64,000 bases of DNA, taken from contig NC_040016.1 in NCBI RefSeq assembly GCF_000972845.2, positions 21,372,807 to 21,436,806 on the forward strand. The letters run 5' to 3'. Positions 55,301 to 64,000 of the stretch are shown piece after piece. Made by a program: the position numbers and the translations under genes. This DNA is from Larimichthys crocea. Lineage: Eukaryota; Chordata; Actinopteri; Sciaenidae. The notes beneath the pieces were generated by a model. It saw nothing but the letters and a program-made list of their open reading frames with translations, did no database searches and had not been told where the DNA came from. The number at the start of each line of letters is the position of its first letter. Positions within the stretch are counted from its first letter, which is position 1.

Positions 55301-58300
55301 GAGAATCATTGGTGTGCAGCGGCCTTAATACCATTTTCACTGTTGTTAAAGATCTGTACCTTGGATTTACGTAAACGGATTGGACATTAAATACCTTCAG
55401 GAGGAATTTAGCTCCATGCACCACCAAAACATAACCTGTGGCAGCATGCCTGCCATACTGACTGCATTATGCTGACAGTACTAAACTGAAACTTTTTTGG
55501 ACATCTCTTTGAGATGAGGGAGGTGTTGTGAATAAGTTTGCCACATTAGACCGGCCCTGTTTAAAATACACTCGGCTGAATTGGCAAAAACCTGCGTCCG
55601 TCTCCTTTTATCTATTTGTCTCTCACTCCCACACAAACTCTCTCGGCATCCCTCCCCTCCCCTCACACACTCTTACACACTTTCTCTCTTCCAAGCTCAT
55701 CCCTCCCTCCCTCTCTCTCTCTCTCCTCCTTCCTCTCTCACTCCCTCTCTCGGGGGTTGAGCGGTCGTAACGTAAGCGCCTGTCATCTCTGATCATCGCC
55801 ACAGTGTTCCCCGAGAGCTCGGCGGTCCACATCCTTCCTTCTGTCTCTTTCTCGCTTCTCTTTTTTAGTGTGTATCTTTTTCTCTTTCCTCTCCTCTGTG
55901 GATGTTACTCCATTAAGGAAAACTCGATGTCTGCTGTCATGTTTTGCGGTCTGAGGAGAGACGTCGGGGCAAACACTGTTGGTGAGTGCGTAGCCCATGA
56001 GGGGATTTCCTTTAATAGTCAGACTGCACTCTTTAGTTTTTGAATGTTCTTTTGTCTGGGTCTTCCCAGACATCACCCATCGCATGGAGGTCCTTAGGCA
56101 TCTTCATGTTGGGATAATCTGCTGATGAAGTTTAGGCTTCTGTAGGTGGTGCTCTTCTTCTTTGTTCAGATATTTGTTCATTGTCTTTTTGCTTTTTGTT
56201 TTGTATTTTATTCTCAGTATCAATCAAAATTGCCTTCAGAAAGATGCCAGTCCTGGTCCCTGATTGGAAAAAAGACTTGGATTTGTGCTTCTGTATGTGG
56301 TTTTACAACAATGGTCTTATTGTGGCTGTAAAGGGACTGCTTCTTTTGAGATTGCTGCTTGTAAAATCATATTGGCATTCTTACATTCGCTGTGACGGTG
56401 AGCCAAACATCAGACACATCACAACATGACAACCAACCAATGGCAGCTCTTGTGGTTTGACTCACGTAGCTTTCTTAGTTAGTGTTAAAGACTTAATGTA
56501 GGTAAAAACACAAATCACAGAGTCTATTATTTTTCTCATTGCCTGGTAAATTCTTTGAACATCCCTGCACTAAACAGTACAGCTCTTTCTTTTAAATATC
56601 ACATTGCATGTATTTTTATACTAATCTTAGATTTTATTATTAAATTTCAAAGTATTTTTATTGGTTATGCATCAAAACACAAAGGGAAGTTCCTTGAATT
56701 CAATGAAACCAACAAAGCTAAAGATCTTGCAAGGTATGTAAGGCTGAAGTCCTCCAAACATACAGATACATGCATCATGGGTAAATATCCCCAAGGTGTG
56801 TCAGGAGTTGGAAACACATCTAAAACTTCATATTCTAGATTTATTCAAGTCCAAGTCATGCAGACCTTTCTGCACTTTACATACGTCCTTGAAGTGTCTG
56901 TTGAGGGTCAAATCACCTGTGGGGTTAAACTACAAAAGAAAATGTACAACATTCATTGGCGGTTTCACTGTTAATCTGCTTGGATTGCTGAGGTGGTGAG
57001 ATTTTAATTTGGTCCCTGTTGAACTTCCATATGTGAGATGCCTCCAGTTGTATAGACCAGCTGTTACTGTCCCCGCCTCCAACATGTTTTGTTGCTTATG
57101 CATTGGAAGATCATTTTCAGTCGTAGTAAAGTCGAGCTACATGTTTGCCAGCTGTGATGATTTGAAGGTTTGTCGAGATGATTGTGTAGCTGACTCTCCA
57201 GAACTTAAAAATATGTTTTTTGTTGAGCACAAACTGAGTTCATCCCCACTGTTGACTGTCGGCATCAAATACAACACAAACCTAAAGCTGTGTTTACTCT
57301 GTTCCTTTACACTGTATCGTACTGTAACAGAGTTAGAGAGATGCATCAGGGGTATTAATAAGGTGAGCAGCATCCTATTTCACGCCCCGATGAGCATAGT
57401 GGGAGCTATATTCTCAGCAATGGCCTCGGAGACTAACTAAGCTGATAGCACTGCTGGGAATGTGCCGAAACTCACGAAGCCGCTTTTATTTCTTTAAGTT
57501 TTATGCAGATAAAGGCATTATAGAGCTCTCACATTTCACTGCTTGGTTTGTTAAACTACTGCTGCACTTTGGCTTCATCCTCGAGAGGGACTGATTGGAA
57601 ATTCAAGCAGTCATGAGGAAATGTTTGCACAACAGCTGGTTGAGACACATTTTATATTATTTGTGTCTCAGTGTCCTTGCGGTTGGGTCATTTGGGAATC
57701 TATTTTTCTTGAGAATACGACTGAATGTAGAAGTTATTATGCATTATCTCTTGTGCTGTCTGTATTCTGGGATCGATTTCCAAATACTAGCAGAAGGAAA
57801 AGATGGAGAATAAATGTATGATGAGGGGTTCATCACCGCTTTGGCATTCTGCCGACCGAGCGAGTTGATCCACTTCATTTTCTGAACATTACAGAGCTGA
57901 CCGCACGGAGAATTTAATAGTGTGCTGGATGTTATCATCAGCTGTGCATGATGCGTTCAGCTCTGCCCGCCGTTCCCCACAAACTGCATTTCTCTCAGCG
58001 TGCTGGAACCATAATCCTGCAGGAGGGCGTCTGTTCTGTGATTGCGAGCGTGACGATGATGCAGGCGAACAGCACAAGAAATAAGAACTGAGTAAATATA
58101 TATGCACACTACTGTACATGCACAAAATGATGCCATGCTCTATATTTATATATATGCACATGTATTTTGCATATGTAGTAATCAAAGTGAAATGCTTATC
58201 AGTTCTTCTCTTTGTCATTTACATTGTAAAGCGTATTTACATAATACTGTGACCTCAAGCAGTGCACAGGTACATGATGACATCATCGTGGCAGCTGATT

Positions 58301-59730
58301 GGAACCAAATCATATCAGTTATTATTAATAAATGCACCGTCTTTCTCGCCATGAACTTATTTTCATCTTTTATGTCTTTGTCTCCCTCCGCCGCCGCCCG
58401 CCCGCTGAACCTTGTCAACAGAATTAACCGAGCGTCATGTTGGATCGTGTGTCTGGAAGCGTTAGCAGGAAGAAACTAAACTGTAACTTCAAAAGACTTT
58501 TTGATGTTTCATATTTTTTTCCTGCCCTACACCTGCCAAGCTGTTTTCTCCTCTCGCCTTCTGCTCTTCAGCTGTGAGTCTTTTCTTTCTCTCTCTCTTT
58601 TTTTGGGGCGTTTCTTTTGTTTGTCATGTTTTTAGGGAGGTTTGCCTCCTCTCATGGAGGATTTAGTGACATTATGTGTCTAACAGTTGGAAAGCTAAAC
58701 GTGTGCTCAAACACAAGACTCTTTCTTTCTCGTTTTATTGGATGACAACTACCAGGTGGGATGTAGCAATGTGCAATCAGTCTTTATCTCATTTCGGTTT
58801 TGCTGAGCTAGTGGAGCTAAAGCTTTCGTAGTTTCTGCAGAACTTGAACTATACAATCAAATGTCCATGGGATCTTCACTAGATTTACATCCATATTAGA
58901 CAAATCACCTCGTTATTTACATCCAAAGCCAACGTTCATTGTCAGTGCAGGGAGTAGTGTCCTGCATGAGGCAAAGGGTCATGCCTAGATGGTAACCGTA
59001 GATTTCTCTTCTGAGAAACCCAACAATGACAACATTGATCTTTTCCTAAAACGAACCAAACTGGAACTGGAAAGTGAAAATAATAAGTCTAAAAATAAAA
59101 AGGTCAACATCAAACCCATTCTTGACTTCGTAAAGACTTTAAACAACAAATTTAGTCTTGTTTTGTCCTTGTTTGTGTAAGAAACAATGGGCACAAATCT
59201 TTCAAGAGTTTCGCAAATCTAGACACGACCAAGGCAAAGCGAGTGGAGGTTGGGTTGGTCATGGATCTGACGCCACATATTTGTAGAGACTGTCCGTACA
59301 ACATGTGTTTACCATCATATCCAGCAAATCCCCACGACTGTAGGAATTCTGACTGTAGTCTGACAGAAGCAAAGACGAAGGAGTGACAAGTTTACACAGG
59401 CATGCTTATGGGAAATGCAGTCTTAGAAGAGAGTTTTGCAGATCTCACACGTGTTGTAGTGACACCAAAGGTAAAGCATTAATCTCTTAACAAATCCTTT
59501 AATGTATTCCACAGCAGTGGCACGTTGGATGGAGCTGTAACTGAAAACGACGTGTCCTTTTGTCAGACTGATCCTCCTCCAGTGAGCTGAGCGCTTTGTG
59601 TCATCAGTTTTAGAAAGTTTCACACAAGTAAAGTTTGGCTCTTTGAGAGAAAAGAGGTAAAGAGTGAATACATGGAGAAAAAAAAAACAAGATCATTAGC
59701 TGAAGCGGTAGTGACACCCCTCTTCCATCC
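55301..59730. other. Noncoding stretch, nothing recognised
   Basis: Pyrimidine-rich at 55600-55760. Frames of 139 and 143 codons (56555-56974, 57009-57440) match no family I recognise. No repeat boundary was found. Confidence 0.5.
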
Positions 59731-59733
59731 ATA

Positions 59734-59760
59734 CCCCCCCACCCCCCCCCCCCCCCACCC
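59734..59760. repeat. Poly-C tract
   Basis: C7-A-C15-A-C3. A run this long is prone to sequencing error and to G-quadruplex formation on the reverse strand. Confidence 0.95.
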
Positions 59761-59871
59761 CTCAACCAGATCTATACAGGCTGCAATTAACCACAACAGA
59801 GAAGCCATTACCCGTCCTAATTACTGCTTGTTCCTTCCATAGCTGCTCTATATATGTGGGTGAGAGATGGC

Positions 59872-59899
59872 TGTGTGTGTGTGTTTATGTGTGTGTGTG
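59872..59899. repeat. Interrupted (GT)n microsatellite
   Basis: GT tract with one TTTAT interruption. Confidence 0.9.
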
Positions 59900-59997
59900 C
59901 TCTATATGTATTATTTGTGCAAGTCCTGTGTTTTGTTTTTTCCATTTATTTTCACCATCTGTGTTATATCTGCTCAGCGGATCGGGGTGGTCCGGTT

Positions 59998-59999
<2 letters not shown>

Positions 60000-60039
<40 letters not shown>
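60000..60039. repeat. (GT)n microsatellite
   Basis: About 19 uninterrupted units. Confidence 0.97.
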
Positions 60040-60040
<1 letters not shown>

Positions 60041-60160
60041 ACTACAGTCACACTGTGTGCCAGCGTTGTCGCGGACAATAGCTAATTACGCATCTTCATC
60101 ACCTTCAGCATCATAATAACCGCAATCAGACGCCCTGGCTTTCAGTAACACCCTGTGTTT

Positions 60161-60192
60161 TTGTGTGTGTGTGTGTGTGTGTCTGTGTACGT

Positions 60193-60256
<64 letters not shown>
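60161..60256. repeat. Inverted (GT)n / (CA)n pair
   Basis: A GT tract at 60161-60182 and a CA tract at 60196-60256 are separated only by a centre reading GTCTGTGTACGTCAT. The two arms are mutually complementary and could fold into a long hairpin or cruciform. Confidence 0.95.
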
Positions 60257-60259
<3 letters not shown>

Positions 60260-60449
60260 GTGTGCATAACTGAAAACATTGTTATTATACAAAATGATAT
60301 TTCTGCTTAGATGTGCTGTGTCTGTGTGTTACCAACATGTGTCCATACTTAAATGCCAAAATATCATCGTCATTATCGTCCAGGAGCATTTTCTGATCTT
60401 CCTCTGCCACGGTATAAAATAAAGAGAAGTACGTAACGCTTCACGGCAC

Positions 60450-60680
60450 TAAGTCACACAGCAGCAACTATTTCACTGATTCTGGTGAAACTGGATCATA
60501 TTTTATGGAGGAAATGTTTTCTGGTTTTCCCTCTGATGTCCTCCGGCTGCTCCGCCCTCAACTCTCTGTGATTTACAGAGTTTATGATGGACAGTGAAGT
60601 AAACTGCTGACAGATGTAGCTGCTGTTAGCTCAGTTTGTGTGCCTGACCTGCTCCGGGTCGGTGTTAATGTTTGTAAGGA
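60450..60680 (+). repeat. Undescribed dispersed repeat, copy B
   Basis: Second copy of the family at 49460-49640, with about 60 extra bases in the middle. It ends against a LINE fragment. Confidence 0.6.
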
Positions 60681-60930
60681 CCACCAGGAAGAAGGGAAGG
60701 GTTCAGGGGGAAATGCAGATGTGGAGTGGATCCAGTGCCACTACACAGAAAGCTCATGACCGTACGTGAAAGTTCCCGTTCAGCTCCTTCTTCCTAACAA
60801 TGATCCGGTACAGAGTCTTCAACACTGCTGATGCCGCACCAATGCGCCGGTCCATCTTGCGCTCCGGTTTCCCCTCACCTGTGAACAAGACCCAGAGATA
60901 CTTGAACTCATTTGTTCAGGCGGTATTTTA
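60670..60930 (-). pseudogene. LINE ORF2 fragment (reverse strand)
   Basis: The reverse-strand translation contains EFKYLWVLFTGEGKPERKMD and then RRIGAASAVLKTLYRIIVRKKELN. This matches the YLGS.FT.DGxxxxEIDRRIGAASAVMRTL segment of GGAT-tailed fish LINE reverse transcriptases. It lies just upstream, in the element, of the region preserved at 54612-55045, but here the downstream part quickly loses similarity. No intact frame remains. Confidence 0.65.
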
Positions 60931-61895
60931 GATGCAGTTAAATATGAGTTTCACAAAAACTTTTGAGAAACTGAAATCCGTCGATAATATGTACAAACTG
61001 ACAACCCTTCTGCAAAGATAATGTTTGCTGTTAATCTTTCTGTATTGTAGCCGCGAAATGAACAGCTGCCTCTGTTTTCATCTGAACTCTTGAGCAGAAT
61101 GCAGATTTGTATTGTGACACCTACACAGTGGTTTGCTGAATAGCTGCTTGATTATAATGGTGTGTCGCCTTAACTGCCTTATTCAACCAAATGAAATAGG
61201 CTGAGCGCGTTACTTCGTTTGATTCAGCTCCTTTGAATGGCATCTTGTGTTTTTCTTTTGTCTCCAGATAAACCTCGCTGAGCGAGGCAGGAGCCCGCTT
61301 CACTTTTAATACAGACGTTGGTACCTGGCTGCTGCCCAACACAAACACATCACACTTCCCTCGGCTCATTCATCTGTATTATGCATATTAACTCAGACAT
61401 CAAAATATCATAAATAGGCAGCATTATTATGCTAATATTTAGTATTGTGTACAGTGCTGGTACCTTCTGCGTGCCCGTTTGTTGCAAACACATTGTTATT
61501 TGGAGATTTTCATTAAGTGTTTTGTGTTTTCACAGTGTGAAGAATTTTTTAATATAATCTGGGTCATATTAGTCCAAGTCATGATGTGCTCACAGATGAA
61601 ACACTCGTTGTTATAAAAATACATCAGTGTTTCGTTGCTACAAAAGAAACTCGGGACAAGCTGAAAAGGTTTTTTTTACGTCCTCTGGTGTCTTTGCTTG
61701 ACAGTTTTCATCGATGCACAAAAGTAAAATGTTGCTGAACTTTGGAAAACTGAAGCCACATACATGGTGATGGAGGTATCACACATCTGTTAACATGATT
61801 TATCTGTGGTGCTAAAGACTTCCAATACCCCTTAAACAGAAAATAACTAAAATGTCTTTCTAACAGCAGTCTTTATATTGATTGATAGCCTTGCA
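60931..61895. other. Noncoding stretch, nothing recognised
   Basis: Includes a 15-bp palindrome CCTCGCTGAGCGAGG at 61273-61287. No exon recognised. Confidence 0.5.
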
Positions 61896-61897
61896 TC

Positions 61898-61932
61898 TAA
61901 CTGAATACCCCTCGCCTCACCCTCTCCTTAAC
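61898..61932 (+). mobile_element. Internal scrap of the TTAA-type MITE
   Basis: TAACTGAATACCCCTCGCCT followed by CACCCTCTCCTT matches an internal segment of the MITE family at 32529-33305, a part missing from that copy. Only about 35 bp remain. Confidence 0.5.
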
Positions 61933-61946
61933 TTCAGCTTCAACAT

Positions 61947-62290
61947 TATTTATTTATATACAGTAGCACCTTTCATACTCAATTGTAGCCCAAAGTGCTT
62001 CACAGAACAGAGTAAAAACAGAAATAGACAATAGAGCAGTTTCATAAAAAAAACTAGAAATTAAAAGAAAAAGTAGAAACATTAAACTACAACAATAAAA
62101 CAAATAAGAAAAGAACCTATAGGATAAAAAGCATAACAGCTGCTGTAAAAGTAGATATGACCTGTACAGTAAATAAGCACCAGAGATAAAAGTAACAGGG
62201 AGTGATCAGGGCATAAAAATTCAGTAGTGAATGGCACCTTAGGTAAAAGAGGTACGTCTTAAGTTGTTTTTAAAAAAATCCTTTTTAGTA
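61947..62290 (-). mobile_element. L2-like LINE 3' end (reverse strand)
   Basis: Read on the reverse strand, a short coding remnant giving LKTYLFYLRCHS (near 62250) is followed by an AT-rich 3' UTR. The terminus reads GAAGCACTTTGGGCTACAAT, then GGTGCTACTGTATATAAATA. The LKTxLF C-terminus and the CTTTGGGCTA..ATAAATAAA end are typical of fish L2-type elements. The same CTTTGGGCTA end is on the element at 17313-17730. The 5' part is truncated or lies beyond. Confidence 0.65.
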
Positions 62291-62420
62291 TGAATTTTTG
62301 CTTGGCCTTGAAATCTGTGAAAAAAACAAAAAAACAAAGCGCAAGTGATTACACTCACTCTGCACACGCTCGATTAGTATTTTCGATTGTCTTCTTGCTC
62401 ATAAAAAGAAGGTTTGAAAC

Positions 62421-62552
62421 NNNNNNNNNNNNNNNNNNNNNNNNNNNNNNNNNNNNNNNNNNNNNNNNNNNNNNNNNNNNNNNNNNNNNNNNNNNNNNNN
62501 NNNNNNNNNNNNNNNNNNNNNNNNNNNNNNNNNNNNNNNNNNNNNNNNNNNN
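62421..62552. other. Assembly gap (132 N)
   Basis: Run of N. Unlike the other two gaps, its flanks show no duplicated sequence. Confidence 0.98.
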
Positions 62553-62912
62553 AGAGAAATATCAGATGTCTTTTTTTTTTTGGATACTTCCCCAAGATCA
62601 AATGCAAACTGTCCCTGCTCTCCACATTATTTAAATCCAAATACATATCCTGAGCTGAAGAAAGTGAACCTGACCTGTACCTGACCACATATCAGGATTT
62701 CAGGTGGGTCCGTAGCAGAACTCTGGAGTCAGTCAGCGTTCATCTCGATGTCATTCGGGTTTCAGCACCACAGTTCAATTTTCTTTGGGGTCAATCTGAG
62801 GTAGAGAACCTCAGACACAAACTCAATTTTAAGTGCAGAGTCTACTCCTCCTGCTATAATGATTATACTGCAGTCATTACACACTGCGCGTCCAATTTCA
62901 TGTTCCCATAAG

Positions 62913-62913
<1 letters not shown>
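62553..62913. other. Noncoding stretch, nothing recognised
   Basis: Short unique sequence between gap and microsatellites. Confidence 0.5.
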
Positions 62914-62954
<41 letters not shown>

Positions 62955-62996
62955 TTAAACTACAGTGGCATTGCCGTACTCTCACAACAGTTTCAG

Positions 62997-63038
<42 letters not shown>
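62914..63038. repeat. Inverted (CA)n ... (GT)n pair
   Basis: CA tract 62914-62952 and GT tract 62998-63038, 45 bp apart and mutually complementary, about 20 units each. Confidence 0.95.
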
Positions 63039-63039
<1 letters not shown>

Positions 63040-63216
63040 ACTTCCACTATAATGAGGTGAAACTTTGATCATAATGCAGGTCTGCCCTCACATCCATACA
63101 GGGAAATCACTTCAGACTTCTGTATGTGTGTATGTGTTCATGTGTGTGTGAGTTTTGAGGCCTTGTGTGTCTATGTGATAAATGATATATGTCTTGTGAA
63201 TTTGAGACATGTCTGC

Positions 63217-63655
63217 AGGGCCGCCGCCAGGAATTTTGGGCCACATGACAAAAAAATCTAATTGGTCCCCCTCTGTGCAGCTGTTGTCCCCACATCTCTA
63301 GGACCTAACTATCCCATCAAAGGCTTTACATAACTCTAATCAAAGGCTTGCAACTGTTTTGCATCTTGTAGTTTAATACTAGTACTAGCACAATATTTAC
63401 TGCTGCTGATTTGTACATGCATGCGAGTCTGCAGTGCAGTTCACTATTTGATGTGAGATTTAAAGCCACCATAAAAATGTGCTAAAGGCCATTTTTATTT
63501 AGCTTTTACTGCCCAAAACACGTAAAAAACAAAGAGATAATTAATTTCATTGTTATATTTGAAATATATATACTCAATGATGATGGTTTAATCATTTTGA
63601 GATTGGTGTTTACCTATTTTTTGGGGCCACCGTCCGTCGTGGGCCCACCACGGCT
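63217..63655. mobile_element. Possible DNA-transposon remnant
   Basis: The left edge GCAGGGCCGCCGCCAGGAAT followed by TTTTGGGCCAC, and the right edge TTTTTTGGGGCCACC plus GTGGGCCCACCACGGCTGC, are partly inverted copies flanking AT-rich DNA. They resemble ends of a fish element starting CAGGGCCG. The repeats are poor and no target duplication was found. Confidence 0.3.
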
Positions 63656-63807
63656 GCAACTCGCACAGCGGTGTGTTTATGAAAGAGAAACAGAGATTGT
63701 GTGTTGGAATGTGTTATCGTCCTGAGTATCTGTCAGAGTGCGCTCATATGTCTCTTTGTGTGTTTAGTTTAGTCTATGTGTGTTTATGTGTATTGTTGTA
63801 CATGGCC

Positions 63808-63808
<1 letters not shown>

Positions 63809-63862
<54 letters not shown>

Positions 63863-63863
63863 G
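63809..63863. repeat. (CTGT)n microsatellite
   Basis: About 13.5 uninterrupted CTGT units. Confidence 0.98.
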
Positions 63864-64000
63864 GTGCCTGCCTGTCTAGTAAGTTTCTTGTGACCTTGAA
63901 GCAAAATGCATAATAACTTGCATATGCTTATATGCATGTCAGTGTTTCTGCATGCGTGTGGTAGCTTGAAACTGTGTGGTGGTTCTTAAACAGACAGGGT

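Noticed and set aside
57009..57440. 143-codon forward frame as a host exon
   Set aside because: No splice sites in suitable positions and no protein family recognised; a reverse-strand frame overlaps it.
1..64000. CRISPR array, operon or prophage-like system
   Set aside because: No spaced direct repeats, no bacterial-type gene packing or ribosome-binding sites; the sequence is vertebrate in character.

Overview
This window looks like noncoding DNA from a ray-finned (teleost, probably percomorph) fish. The evidence is many long (GT)n/(CA)n tracts, L2-like LINE 3' ends, a tRNA-derived SINE, a TTAA-type MITE with ends reading AAAGG..CAGTGTGTA, several short hAT-type elements, and dispersed repeats I recognise from memory as common in fish. 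Nothing is organised like a bacterium, phage or plasmid. I found no complete host gene: apart from transposon fragments, the open frames are unrelated to known families as far as I can tell, and many lie in simple repeats. The window is best read as an intergenic region or the inside of very large introns. One weak candidate first exon lies near 37.5 kb.

Layout. 1-7.36 kb: mostly unique AT-rich DNA with one 41-bp tandem duplication. 7.36-12.71 kb: a ~2.5-kb segment present twice in direct orientation around an assembly gap; the second copy carries many small deletions. 13.9-17.7 kb: two LTR-like remnants, a hAT-type element, a tRNA-SINE and an L2-like reverse-transcriptase fragment. 18.6-19.0 kb: long CA/GT tracts. 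21.3 kb: a 540-bp terminal-inverted-repeat element carrying a 28S rRNA fragment. 25.1-26.0 kb: a hAT-type element whose right junction is duplicated. 29.2-30.7 kb: a hAT-type element, interrupted by a gap, with two 28S fragments. 32.5-33.3 kb: a MITE with two later insertions, one a hAT-type element with another 28S fragment. 41-44.4 kb: strongly strand-asymmetric purine/pyrimidine blocks. 44.9-45.7 kb: a hAT-type element with a BED zinc-finger exon. 49.8-50.8 kb: a dense microsatellite cluster. 54.6-55.3 kb: a LINE fragment next to a degraded Harbinger-like transposase. 60-63.9 kb: inverted GT/CA tracts, LINE remnants and a (CTGT)n array.

The main theme is transposon nesting. The most unusual signal is that one region of 28S rRNA, the D2 expansion segment, recurs four times within 11.5 kb, inside three structurally different DNA transposons. 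Family names and rRNA identity come from memory of the families, not from a search. Structural features (terminal repeats, target-site duplications, duplicated segments, gaps) were read directly from the bases.
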